Source: CAADGY01 sp035714225
GTDB taxonomy: Bacteria; Acidobacteriota; Terriglobia; Bryobacterales; Bryobacteraceae
Length of the DNA stretch: 46,465 bases
NCBI GenBank assembly: GCA_035714225.1
Contig: DASTMK010000583.1
Location: 1-46,465, forward strand
Direction of reading: 5' to 3'
Part shown: piece after piece, positions 8,667 to 17,310 of the stretch
Layout of the letters: every line of letters begins with the position of its first letter
Position numbering within the stretch: the first letter of the stretch is position 1
Notes under the pieces: generated by a model
The model's database searches: none
Seen by the model: the letters and a program-made list of their open reading frames with translations, nothing else
Told to the model about the DNA's origin: nothing
Made by a program: the position numbers and the translations under genes

Positions 8667-9266
8667 ATGTGGAATAGAAGGAAAGATGAGGACGTTCGAA
8701 AACCGCCGCCGGCGGCACCTTTTCGTCCGGTTTCGAACCCGCAGTCAAGTTCCACCGAGTTTCCAAAGGAGGGGATGCCTATGTCAACCATGCCTACACG
8801 AGGTTTCGAGCCTGAGGCACCGCGAACCGGATCTGCCGTAATCGGCAAGTCCGTCGTCATAAAAGGTCAAATTTATAGTCGCGAAGATCTGGTCGTCGAC
8901 GGTGAGCTTGAAGGCACAATCGAGGCGCACGAGCACCGCATCACCGTCGGGCCGAACGGCAAGATTCAAGCCAACCTGAAAGGCCGCGAAGTAGTCCTGC
9001 TCGGCCAGGTACATGGCAATGTCGAGGCCACCGACAAGATCGAGATCCGCAAGGATGCCCGGCTGGTCGGCGATATCAAAACGGCGCGTATTGTCATTGA
9101 AGATGGCGCCTACTTCAAGGGAAGTATCGATATTTCGAAGGCCGAACCGAAAGCTGCACCGCAACCACAGCGTCCGGCGGGTCCGGTGACTGAATCAGCG
9201 CCAGTAGCGGCGCCGCCTCCTCCAGCGGCGAATCCGGCGTCCATGTCCGCCGAACGGAAACGGTAA
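8667..9266 (+). CDS. bactofilin (polymer-forming cytoskeletal protein)
   Basis: The 199-aa product has a disordered N-terminus, a central bactofilin beta-helix (residues about 55-150) with repeated glycine-turn units (VIGKSVVIKGQIYSREDLVV, VDGELEGTIEAHEHRITVGP, LLGQVHGNVEATDKIEIRKD, ARLVGDIKTARIVIEDGAYF), and a Pro/Ala-rich tail. Bactofilins polymerise without nucleotide under the membrane and act in cell shape, appendage placement or chromosome segregation. AAGGAG before 8655 serves the ATG. A methyltransferase-like gene follows after 23 bases and is probably cotranscribed. Confidence 0.93.
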   Translation: MWNRRKDEDVRKPPPAAPFRPVSNPQSSSTEFPKEGMPMSTMPTRGFEPEAPRTGSAVIGKSVVIKGQIYSREDLVVDGELEGTIEAHEHRITVGPNGKIQANLKGREVVLLGQVHGNVEATDKIEIRKDARLVGDIKTARIVIEDGAYFKGSIDISKAEPKAAPQPQRPAGPVTESAPVAAPPPPAANPASMSAERKR

Positions 9267-9289
9267 GCTAAGGAGGCTGGGACATACAA

Positions 9290-9973
9290 TTGTTGCGGGA
9301 GCGGTTGAAGAGCCTCATCCATGCCGGGCGGAATGGAATGGATTCCACCGCTCACGAATCCGTGCGCGACCGCTACGGAGCAGCGCAGAAACCGGCCATT
9401 CCGCGCCATAGTAATGGCCTCGAGCAGTTTTTTTTCGCGATCCGGGATACGGCCGGCCTGAATATCCTGGATCTGTCGGGCGCCAGCCAGGAAAATATCA
9501 ATTTCATCACGAATTTGGGCCACCGTATCTATACGGAGAACTTCCTTCACATCGTCGACTCCACCTACCAGGCTGAGGATTCTCTTTCCGAACGTGCGCT
9601 TCAGGACCTGGGAGACCGCGTATTACAGCAATGTCTTGATTTTCCTGATCACTACTTCGACGGAGCGCTGGTGTGGGATAGCCTCCAGCATTTGAAGCCT
9701 CCCGTGCTTCAGATTGTCGTGGGTGGCCTTTTCCGGGTGCTGCGGCCCAATGCTTACCTTTTCGCGCTTTTCAGCGCACAGGAACGGGTGCAGGAGATGG
9801 ACGCCTGCTCCTATCGCATCGCGGACTCCCAAACGCTGCTGCTAGCCTCCACGGGTTCGAGACCAGTGCAGTTTTTCAGCACGCGGATGCTTGAAAAGAT
9901 CTTCCAACAGTATCAGACGGTGAAGTTCTTTCTCACGCGAGACCACTTGAGGGAAGTACTCGTAAAACGATAA
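9290..9973 (+). CDS. class I methyltransferase-like protein with degenerate SAM motif
   Basis: The start is taken as TTG 9290 (or TTG 9293), with AAGGAGG at 9270-9276; this gives 227 aa. The second half fits a class I methyltransferase fold: FDGALVWDSLQHLKPP, then VVGGLFRVLRPNAYLFALFS. Motif I, normally a GxGxG loop that binds S-adenosylmethionine, reads LDLSGASQENINFI. The acidic strand end of motif II is weak (HIVDSTYQ). It may be a non-catalytic or altered member. Its place directly after bactofilin suggests a partnership. It is tail-to-tail with the epimerase gene with no bases between. Confidence 0.6.
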   Translation: MLRERLKSLIHAGRNGMDSTAHESVRDRYGAAQKPAIPRHSNGLEQFFFAIRDTAGLNILDLSGASQENINFITNLGHRIYTENFLHIVDSTYQAEDSLSERALQDLGDRVLQQCLDFPDHYFDGALVWDSLQHLKPPVLQIVVGGLFRVLRPNAYLFALFSAQERVQEMDACSYRIADSQTLLLASTGSRPVQFFSTRMLEKIFQQYQTVKFFLTRDHLREVLVKR

Positions 9974-10930
9974 TCAGGCCAGACGCCCCTCTGCCTTCAG
10001 GCGCTCGAAGTGTGCGAGCGTTTTTTCCACGCCCTGCTTCAGCGGAGTGCGGGGAATATTTGCGATCTTCGCGCGCAATTGCGAATCGTCCATCCTGTAG
10101 GCCACCGGCACTTGCGGGCCTTTTGCGGTGATCAGCCGTGCCGCCCCCGGACGCATCGATTCGAGCAGTCCAATCAACTCGTTCATTTCGACGATATCGC
10201 CGGCGAGATTGAACACGTGTGCGCCTTCGAGCGGGGAGAACAGGCACGCGAGAAATGTTTCGGCAACGTCTTCGACGAATTGCAGGTCCATGTGTCCCGA
10301 CAAGCGGATTTCAAATGGCTCGCCGCAAGCCAAAGCGCGCATGGCGAGCGTTGGATCCGCGGTGAGTCCGCTATCGCGCCCCACGCCATAGACGCTCCAG
10401 GGCCTCAGGCCCACACTCGAGATGCCGTTCGAGTCGAAGAATACCCGTGCATTCCCTTCGTTGGACTGTTTGAAAACGCCATAGTGTGTCGCGGGTTTGA
10501 GCGGATCGTCTTCATTCAGCTTACGGCTCTCGTAGGCGTCTCCGGGGCCCCATACGGCCGAGGAACTCGCATAGACGACGCGGACAGGCCTGCCGGCGTC
10601 GCGTGCCGCTTCAAATACGTTGAGAGTGCCGATGACGTTCACCATCGCACCCTGTACCGGGTGCTGCTGGCAGAAGGGCATCAGCACGGCGGCGAGATGA
10701 ACGATGTGAGTAATGCCACCGTCACGAACCAGAGCTTTCACGCGGGCCGTATCTTCGATCGAACCCACCCGGGCCTCCACCCGGCGGAGTTCCTCTTCTG
10801 ACGCGATGAGCGAAAGCCTGGGCCGCTCGGCATTCACATCGTAAGTCACCACCTCAACGCCGCGATCCAGCAGCTTTCTTACGGACCAGGCGCCAATGCA
10901 TCCCTGCGCCCCTGTTACCAGTACACGCAT
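9974..10930 (-). CDS. NAD-dependent epimerase/dehydratase (extended SDR)
   Basis: The ATG at 10930 (MRVLVTGAQGCIGAW) with GGAG a few bases upstream gives 318 aa; the frame stays open to 11032 without family residues. Motifs are the Rossmann GxxGxxG (TGAQGCIG), the catalytic Ser region (YASSSAVWGPG) and YxxxK (YGVFK). RPWSVYGVGRDSG and a C-terminal substrate half follow. The family epimerises or dehydrates nucleotide sugars (UDP-glucose 4-epimerase-like). A longer form from 11032 would overlap the next gene's leader. It is divergent from the exported sialidase-like gene. Confidence 0.88.
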   Translation of the reverse strand: MRVLVTGAQGCIGAWSVRKLLDRGVEVVTYDVNAERPRLSLIASEEELRRVEARVGSIEDTARVKALVRDGGITHIVHLAAVLMPFCQQHPVQGAMVNVIGTLNVFEAARDAGRPVRVVYASSSAVWGPGDAYESRKLNEDDPLKPATHYGVFKQSNEGNARVFFDSNGISSVGLRPWSVYGVGRDSGLTADPTLAMRALACGEPFEIRLSGHMDLQFVEDVAETFLACLFSPLEGAHVFNLAGDIVEMNELIGLLESMRPGAARLITAKGPQVPVAYRMDDSQLRAKIANIPRTPLKQGVEKTLAHFERLKAEGRLA

Positions 10931-11034
10931 CCCATCTCCAGAAATAAATCGATCGGTACGACCTCCGAATGTTAGCACGGGCCCGGCGCATGCCGGAGCA
11001 GGCCGTAAATTGATATTGTGATCGGGGGACAAGC

Positions 11035-12159
11035 ATGATCTCTCGCAGATCTTTTCTGGCCGCCGGGGCCGCCGGGGCCTTGCCGCTGCGGCCGCAGAGC
11101 ACGCCGGCGGCGCGCATCGAATCCATTTCGGTCATCAGCCAGGAGCCCGGCTATTATTGCGGATGGGCCACGCTCGCCGCGCGTAAAAACGGCGATCTGC
11201 TGGTGGCGTACTCCGGCGGACGGGAAGCGCATGTCTGCCCGTTCGGCCGCGTTGAGCTGATCCGCTCTTTTGATGGAGGCGCCAGTTGGAGCTGGCCTGA
11301 AGTGTTGATGGACACCGCCATCGACGATCGTGACGCCGGCGTACTCGAAACACCCGCGGGTACACTGCTGGTCACAACGTTCACATCGCTCGCTTACGAA
11401 GGTGTTCAAGCCCGCTCCAAAGGGTGGGAGCCGCAGCGCGTAGCCCGATGGGAAGCCGTCCAGCGGCGGACCACTCCGGAACAGCGCAAAGCCCTGCTTG
11501 GAACCTGGATGCTGCGATCCACCGACGGCGGCATGGCCTGGACCGCGCCGTACCGCGTTCCGGTGAACAGCCCGCACGGGCCCATCGCGCTGAAAGACGG
11601 CCGCCTGCTCTATCCCGGTAAGAAGCTTTGGGACCCTGGAAAAGAAGTTGGCGTGGCGGAGTCTTCGGACGACGGCAAAACCTGGCGCTGGCTTTCGGCC
11701 ATTCCAACGCGGCCCGGCGACAAGGCAGCCGATTACCATGAGTTGCACGGCATTCAGGCGGACGATGGAACCGTCATCGTTCAGATTCGCAATCACAATC
11801 CCGAGAACGCGCGCGAGACGCTCCAGTGCGAATCGAGAGACGGCGGCAAGACCTGGACCACGCCCCACGCCATCGGTGTGTGGGGCCTGCCTTCGCATTT
11901 GCTGCGTTTAAGCAACGGACATCTGCTGATGAGCTACGGTTATCGCCGCGCCCCCTTCGGCAACCAGGCGCGTGTAAGTACGGATCATGGACGCACATGG
12001 TCCGGCCCAATTACGATCTCTGACGATGGCATCGGCGGCGACCTCGGATATCCGGCTACGGTCGAGTTGCCCGGAGGGAAGCTTATCACCGTGTGGTATG
12101 AGCTGATGAAGGGATCTTCGCGCGCTGTGCTGCGGCAGGCGGTGTGGGCGCTGGTGTAG
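11035..12159 (+). CDS. Tat-exported sialidase/BNR-repeat protein
   Basis: The 374-aa product starts with a twin-arginine signal (SRRSFLAAGAAGALP). It has at least five Asp-box turns of a six-bladed sialidase propeller: SFDGGASW, STDGGMAW, SSDDGKTW, SRDGGKTW and STDHGRTW. Other propeller features are DDRDAGVLETPAGTLLV and SRAVLRQAVW near the end. Family members cleave terminal sialic or related acids, but many acidobacterial and planctomycete relatives have unknown substrates. The catalytic Arg triad cannot be assigned with confidence. Another Tat-exported protein follows 11 bases later. Confidence 0.85.
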   Translation: MISRRSFLAAGAAGALPLRPQSTPAARIESISVISQEPGYYCGWATLAARKNGDLLVAYSGGREAHVCPFGRVELIRSFDGGASWSWPEVLMDTAIDDRDAGVLETPAGTLLVTTFTSLAYEGVQARSKGWEPQRVARWEAVQRRTTPEQRKALLGTWMLRSTDGGMAWTAPYRVPVNSPHGPIALKDGRLLYPGKKLWDPGKEVGVAESSDDGKTWRWLSAIPTRPGDKAADYHELHGIQADDGTVIVQIRNHNPENARETLQCESRDGGKTWTTPHAIGVWGLPSHLLRLSNGHLLMSYGYRRAPFGNQARVSTDHGRTWSGPITISDDGIGGDLGYPATVELPGGKLITVWYELMKGSSRAVLRQAVWALV

Positions 12160-12170
12160 CTGTCCGGATT

Positions 12171-13553
12171 ATGAATTATACAAGACGTGCAATTCTTTCA
12201 CTACTCGGTGCGGCGGCTGCTCGGGCGCAATCCGGTCTTCCCAACGTTGGCTTTCGCGCCAACACGGAAGGCCCTCGCTCGGAATGCGGTGTCGGCGCTC
12301 TCATGCCGTGGGCGGACTCCCTTTGGGCCGTCACCTACAACTCCCATATGCGTACAACCGGAACCGGACTCGGCCTCTTCCGTATCGACGAAACCCTGAA
12401 AGCCGAAATGGTGCATGAGCATAACGGCACGCATGCCAACCGGTTCGTTCATCGCGAATCGAACAGTATGTTCATCGGCCCATACCGGATCGACGCCAAA
12501 GGCAATATGACCTTCATGCCGGAGTTTGCCGGGCATCGTCTGACGGCCACCATTCGCCATTTAAGCGACCCGGCGAACCGCGTATACGCACTGACGATGG
12601 AAGGATTGTTCTTCGAATTCGACGTGAAGGACCTGAAGCCGCGGCTGTTGTTCGACCTGGTGAAGGAAATGAAACTCGCCAAACGTCCGCACTTCAAGGG
12701 CGGCTGTTCGGCACAGGGCCGTGTGACGGTTGCAAACAACGGATTCTACGAGTACGGCGAAGATCAGGCCGGCCTGTTTGAGTGGGATGGCAAAACGTGG
12801 AAGCGGCTCAGCGGCAAGCCCCACATGGATTGCGCGGCGCGCGGAAACATGGGACAGGTCCTGTTCTGCACCGGATGGGATGAGGCATCGGTGCTGTTGT
12901 GGGCGTTAGTAAAAGGAAACTGGCAGCGCTATCGTCTCCCCAAAGCCAGCCACGCGTTCCAGCATGCCTGGCAAACCGAATGGATGCGTATTCGGGAAGT
13001 GGAGACCGAGCATTACCTGATGGACATCCACGGCATGTTCTATGAATTGCAACCCATTCCTTTCGAGAACGCCATCTGGGGCGTGAAGCCGGTATGCCAG
13101 CATCTGCGCATCATCCCGGACTATTGCGCGTTCCGCGGGCTGCTCGCGCTCGGGGGCAACCAGACAACTCCGAATGGAGACAACAATCCTGTCGTCGGCC
13201 AGCCGCAATCGGGCATCTGGTTCGGCAAGACCGACGATCTCTGGTCATGGGGCAAGCCCCAAGGATGGGGCGGCCCCTGGCGCAAGGCATCGGTGGAGAA
13301 AGACGTCCCCTCCGATCCTTTTCTGATGACCGGTTTCCAATCGAAGATGATCCACGTCGCCACGGATCGCCCCGCCGAGTTCAACATCGAGGTCGATTTC
13401 CTGGGCGATGGGAGCTGGAAGCCTTATGAGACAGTCAGGTCCGGCAGCATCGGCTACGCCCACCACATTTTCCCGCAGGGTTTCTCCGCACACTGGGTTC
13501 GTCTTGTGCCGCGGCAAGCCTGTACGGCGTCGGCGGAGTTTTTCTATACGTAG
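12171..13553 (+). CDS. Tat-exported protein of unknown function
   Basis: The ATG at 12171 gives 460 aa with a short twin-arginine signal (MNYTRRAILSLLGAAAARAQ). The mature protein has propeller-like repeats with many aromatic residues (MPWADSLWAVTYNSH, GLFEWDGKTWKRLSGKP) and a C-terminal beta domain. I do not recognise a named family. It is 11 bases after the sialidase-like gene, in the same direction and with the same export route, so the two probably act together on an extracytoplasmic carbohydrate. Confidence 0.75.
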   Translation: MNYTRRAILSLLGAAAARAQSGLPNVGFRANTEGPRSECGVGALMPWADSLWAVTYNSHMRTTGTGLGLFRIDETLKAEMVHEHNGTHANRFVHRESNSMFIGPYRIDAKGNMTFMPEFAGHRLTATIRHLSDPANRVYALTMEGLFFEFDVKDLKPRLLFDLVKEMKLAKRPHFKGGCSAQGRVTVANNGFYEYGEDQAGLFEWDGKTWKRLSGKPHMDCAARGNMGQVLFCTGWDEASVLLWALVKGNWQRYRLPKASHAFQHAWQTEWMRIREVETEHYLMDIHGMFYELQPIPFENAIWGVKPVCQHLRIIPDYCAFRGLLALGGNQTTPNGDNNPVVGQPQSGIWFGKTDDLWSWGKPQGWGGPWRKASVEKDVPSDPFLMTGFQSKMIHVATDRPAEFNIEVDFLGDGSWKPYETVRSGSIGYAHHIFPQGFSAHWVRLVPRQACTASAEFFYT

Positions 13554-13585
13554 CTCGATCGCATTAAGCTGCTACCATCGTTTCA

Positions 13586-14095
13586 ATGAGCCAAGCATTA
13601 CCCGAACCATGGCTTCGCGGGCCGATAGAAGGGGTGCATCCCGCCGTTGGCGCTGTTCTTCAATCGTTTCAGCAGGCGCGGGAAGATCTCGAAAAATGGA
13701 CCGGGGACCTCTCCAAGGAACAGTTATGGATGAAGCCGGCGGATCTCACGCCCGTGGGCGGCCAGATACGCCATATCGCCGGAAGTATCGACAGGTTGTC
13801 TACGTATCTGGAAGGCCGTCAGCTCAGTGACGCACAGCTTCAGGAGCTGAAAGGGGAGATGGAGCCAGGCGCGAGTTTGAGCGAACTTTCCGCGCATTTA
13901 GAGTCCGTCCTGCGCCGCGTGGAGCAGCTTTGCCGCGGACTGGATCCCGCGAGTTTTCCAGAGGCGCGCGCCGTTGGACGCAAGCAATTGCCGACCACGG
14001 TCATGGGACTACTCATTCATATGGCGGAGCACACGCAGCGGCATGTTGGACAGGCGATTGTAACCGCCAAGCTGGTGCGTGGTGGGACCGCTTAG
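13586..14095 (+). CDS. DinB/YfiT-like four-helix-bundle protein
   Basis: The 169-aa product fits the DinB_2 superfamily. Candidate metal-binding histidines are in IRHIAGSIDR and HMAEHTQRHVGQA, at the helix positions typical of the fold. Members include metal-dependent thiol transferases and many stress proteins without known reaction. Its 3' end overlaps the following lipoprotein gene by 17 bases, linking it to the overlapping run 13586-17280. Confidence 0.8.
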   Translation: MSQALPEPWLRGPIEGVHPAVGAVLQSFQQAREDLEKWTGDLSKEQLWMKPADLTPVGGQIRHIAGSIDRLSTYLEGRQLSDAQLQELKGEMEPGASLSELSAHLESVLRRVEQLCRGLDPASFPEARAVGRKQLPTTVMGLLIHMAEHTQRHVGQAIVTAKLVRGGTA

Positions 14096-14624
14096 CCGGA
14101 CTGCCGGCACTTTCTGGATACCTGTGTTACTGCTGATGTGCGGTTGTCCGAATCAGCCGAATACCTATGCGTCGCACTTGCGCCGCGAACCGATCGAGAT
14201 CCCGGAGCGCGAACTCAGACCGTACGTCCAGATGGGAGCATTTGAGGCGTCAACGCATATCCTCCACGGAATTTCCTACGACATCCGCGAGCAGTCGTGG
14301 CGGTGGGCTGCTGATGACGCCGCGCTGCGCTTGCGAATGCCGGCGGCATCCGGCGTGCGGTTCGTGATGCATTTCACAATTCCCGAAGCAACGTTTCAGC
14401 GCACAGGCCCCGTGACATCGTCCGTCTTCGTCGAGGGCCGCGAGATCGGATCGATGCGTTGCGATTCGCCCGGCAGCTACTATTTCGATAAGCCGGTGCC
14501 GGACGGAATGGTTCCCGCCGGTACACGCGCCGAGGTTAGCATCCGCTCGGACAAAGCCTGGGTGGACCCGGTCAACAACGCGCGGCTGAGTCTTCAAATG
14601 GCCGAAGCGGGATTCGTGAAATGA
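14079..14624 (+). CDS. lipoprotein with a C-terminal domain shared with the next gene
   Basis: GTG at 14079 (or 14082) starts a 181-aa product with a lipoprotein signal (PVLLLMCGCPNQ, Cys probably lipidated). The mature domain (residues about 60-181) looks like a beta-sandwich and aligns by eye with the C-terminal 130 residues of the downstream membrane protein. Shared features are W.RW near the start, a hydrophobic strand ending in P, a GPxxxSV-like turn, a GxxIG turn and a final NxAxL...AGxGFV. The stop overlaps the next start (ATGA at 14621-14624). I do not recognise a named family. Confidence 0.7.
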   Translation: MVGPLSRTAGTFWIPVLLLMCGCPNQPNTYASHLRREPIEIPERELRPYVQMGAFEASTHILHGISYDIREQSWRWAADDAALRLRMPAASGVRFVMHFTIPEATFQRTGPVTSSVFVEGREIGSMRCDSPGSYYFDKPVPDGMVPAGTRAEVSIRSDKAWVDPVNNARLSLQMAEAGFVK

Positions 14625-16333
14625 CAAAACTCCAGGGACTAGGGTTGTTCGTGTTGATGACGCTGCTGTTCCTGGTGGCAAACCGCGGCGCCTACCAAGG
14701 CTACTTTCATGGCGACGATCTCGACAATGTCAGTTGGACTCCCGGCCTCGAGAACTCGGAATACGCCTCCGCCCTGGTGTCACCCAAGCTCTCGCCGTGG
14801 AACTTCCGGCCCGTCGGGCATTTCTATTTCGCGGCGCTGGGTCGCACGGCGGGCCTGGACTATCGATGGTACGTTGCCGTGCTGCACGGTTTGCATCTGT
14901 TGAATGTCTGGCTGATATGGCTGTTGCTGCGGCGGCTGAACCTTGGGCTGGTCGCCGCTTCGGCGGGGGCGCTCGTCTTCGCATTCCACATGGGCGTATT
15001 CGAGGCGTTATGGAAACCCATGTATGTTTTCGATGTGCTCTGCGGCACGTTCTGTCTGCTGTGCCTGTTGCTGTATGTGCGCGGAAATCTGATTCTGAGC
15101 GTGCTTAGTTTCTGGCTGGCATACAAATCGAAAGAGGTAGCGATCATGCTGCCGGTTGTGCTGGCGGCGTGGGAATTCTGGCTGGCAGAGAAGCGGTGGA
15201 AACGTCTCCTTCCGTTCTTTTCGGTCTCGCTTCTCTTCGGGCTACAGGCAATCTTCCGGAACAGCGCCAAGAATGACGACTACACGTTCCACTTCACGTT
15301 GGATGCGTGGCGGATCACTGTTCCTTTTTATACGTCGAAGATATTCCTTCTGCCGTTTTCCGGACTGTTCACGCTGGTGTTTGCCGCTGTTTTTCGCGAC
15401 CGCCGGGTATGGCTGGGCGTGGCGGCACTCTGGATACTTCTGCTGCCGCTGCTGTTCCTTCCCGGCAGAATCTTTCAGGCCTACTTGTACGTGCCGCTCA
15501 TCGGCCTGGCCATCGCGATGGCCGCTATCAGCGCACGGCAGAAAACTGCCGTGGTTGCGGTGTTCTTTCTGTTGTTCTGGATTCCGTGGAACTACAGCCA
15601 AATGCGAATTGAGCGCCGCAAGATGTTGACGCAGTCCGATGAGAATCGCGCGTATATCACGCAAATGGCGCAGTTGCTGCGAAAAAAGCCCGCTCCGAAG
15701 GTAGTGGTGTATGACACGGCGCCCGAAGGCCTCCAACTGTGGGGCGTGGCCGCTTCGGTTCACATCCCGATCAATGACCTGAGCACCAAAATCTACCGCC
15801 TCGAGGATAAAGAAGCGGCAGAGGCGCTCCGGAACCCCGGCGTGATGGTTGTAAGCTGGGATCACGGCGCAAGGAAGTTATGGGCTGCATCGCGCACGGG
15901 CAACGAGCGCCGCACGGCTTACATTGAGATGAAGCCCGACACGCCCATCTGGCTGCTGACGGAAGGCTGGTTTCCGCGTGAGCACTTCTACCGCTGGACA
16001 CGGCCCCGCGCGCGAGCCGGCTTATACCGGCCGGTTGATGCCCGCGAGTTTCAACTGATCGCGAACGTTCCGGACGACCAGATCCGCGCCACCGGACCGT
16101 TCGAGGTCTCGATCACAGCGGATGGCAATCTGATTGGCCGCCATACATTCAAAGAATCCGGGCTGCAAACGGTGAACTGGCGGGTTGCCGCCGCGCAGCC
16201 TGGCGATGTTGAAATAGAGCTGGCGATAGATCCCGGATTTGACCCTTCCGGCGGCAATCCGGCGTCGCTCGGTATCGCCGTGGCCGGAATTGGATTCGTG
16301 CCGCCAGGGCCATCCGGGAGGGTGCCCGAGTGA
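14621..16333 (+). CDS. multi-spanning membrane protein, glycosyltransferase-like, with C-terminal beta domain
   Basis: The 570-aa product begins with a membrane helix (LGLFVLMTLLFLVANRG) followed by a luminal-type loop with an Asp pair (YFHGDDLDNVSW), as in GT-C (PMT/ArnT-like) glycosyltransferases. About nine to ten more helices reach residue about 330. A soluble region then contains EGWFPREHFYRW and a terminal domain resembling the preceding lipoprotein. Transfer of a sugar from a lipid carrier is plausible from topology and the DD motif but not proven. It overlaps the upstream gene by four bases and the kinase gene by four bases (GTGA). Confidence 0.65.
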   Translation: MTKLQGLGLFVLMTLLFLVANRGAYQGYFHGDDLDNVSWTPGLENSEYASALVSPKLSPWNFRPVGHFYFAALGRTAGLDYRWYVAVLHGLHLLNVWLIWLLLRRLNLGLVAASAGALVFAFHMGVFEALWKPMYVFDVLCGTFCLLCLLLYVRGNLILSVLSFWLAYKSKEVAIMLPVVLAAWEFWLAEKRWKRLLPFFSVSLLFGLQAIFRNSAKNDDYTFHFTLDAWRITVPFYTSKIFLLPFSGLFTLVFAAVFRDRRVWLGVAALWILLLPLLFLPGRIFQAYLYVPLIGLAIAMAAISARQKTAVVAVFFLLFWIPWNYSQMRIERRKMLTQSDENRAYITQMAQLLRKKPAPKVVVYDTAPEGLQLWGVAASVHIPINDLSTKIYRLEDKEAAEALRNPGVMVVSWDHGARKLWAASRTGNERRTAYIEMKPDTPIWLLTEGWFPREHFYRWTRPRARAGLYRPVDAREFQLIANVPDDQIRATGPFEVSITADGNLIGRHTFKESGLQTVNWRVAAAQPGDVEIELAIDPGFDPSGGNPASLGIAVAGIGFVPPGPSGRVPE

Positions 16334-17280
16334 AGTTGTTTCTCGGAGTGGACGGAGGACAGAGCAGCACCACGGCTCTGATCGGCGATGAAACAGGACG
16401 CGTGCTAGGCAGGGGTCAGGGCGGACCCTGCAACCACGTCGGCGCGGCGGAAGGGCGCAAAAAGTTTACCGGAGCAATTGAAGGCTGCGTGTCGGCGGCC
16501 TGCGAGCAAGCCGGGCTCGATCCGCGGCAGCTTCATTTCGAATCCGCGTGCCTGGGATTCAGCGGAGGGCCGGCGGACAAGGAACCGATTCTGCGGGAGA
16601 TTCTGAGCACCTCTTCGCTTACGGTGACCACTGATGCACTGATCGCGCTGGCGGGCGCAACCGCCGGCCAACCGGGCGTGATCACGATCTCGGGTACAGG
16701 CTCGATTTCATTCGGGCGCGGCCGGTCGGGTAAGACCGCAAGGGCCGGAGGCTGGGGCTACATTTTCGGCGACGAAGGCGGGGGATTCGATCTCACACGG
16801 CAAGCCCTGCGCGCCGCGCTGCGCTTCGAAGAGGGTTGGGGGCCGCCCACCAGCCTGCATGGCGCACTCCTCGCGGCAACGCGCGCGGAGGATGCCAACG
16901 ATCTGCTGCACCGCTTCTACACGGCGGATTATCCGAGACCGGTGATCGCGGGCTTCTCCAAGTTAGTGGATGAAGCCGCCTGTTCGGGAGACCAGGTTGC
17001 GCGGGAGATTCTCATGGGTGCGGCGCAGCAGTTGGCAAGTATCACGGCCGCCGTTCGCGGCCAGTTGTTTCAACCGGGCGAAGCGGCGCGCGCCGCTTAT
17101 ATCGGGGGCGTGTTCAAGAGCCGGATGCTGCTCGAACGCTTTCGCAGTCTCGTCGAGCTCGAAGACGGCAATCTTTTCGGCCCGCCGGAATATGGCCCCG
17201 CCGCGGGCGCGCTTATCGAAGCCTATCGCACCGCGTGCATCGAAGTCGTATTGAGCAACCTGCCGGATCGTGAGAAATAA
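16330..17280 (+). CDS. N-acetylglucosamine kinase-type kinase (BadF/BadG ATPase family)
   Basis: GTG 16330 overlaps the upstream stop and gives 316 aa. The actin-like ATPase motifs are clear: phosphate 1 (GVDGGQSSTTALIGD), the middle segment with catalytic Asp (TVTTDALIALAGAT), phosphate 2 (ITISGTGSISFG), then GGWGYIFGDEGGGFD, which is typical of GlcNAc kinases, and an adenosine-motif region (AAYIGGVFKS). It probably phosphorylates GlcNAc or a related sugar at C6. The GatZ-like gene follows after 30 bases. Translation coupling to the membrane protein is likely. Confidence 0.85.
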   Translation: MKLFLGVDGGQSSTTALIGDETGRVLGRGQGGPCNHVGAAEGRKKFTGAIEGCVSAACEQAGLDPRQLHFESACLGFSGGPADKEPILREILSTSSLTVTTDALIALAGATAGQPGVITISGTGSISFGRGRSGKTARAGGWGYIFGDEGGGFDLTRQALRAALRFEEGWGPPTSLHGALLAATRAEDANDLLHRFYTADYPRPVIAGFSKLVDEAACSGDQVAREILMGAAQQLASITAAVRGQLFQPGEAARAAYIGGVFKSRMLLERFRSLVELEDGNLFGPPEYGPAAGALIEAYRTACIEVVLSNLPDREK

Positions 17281-17310
17281 CAGCGCGGTTTCCTGCATAC
17301 TAGTGGGTTC

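Noticed and set aside
10010..10801. A 263-codon plus-strand frame
   Set aside because: It is antisense to the epimerase/dehydratase with intact Rossmann and YxxxK motifs.
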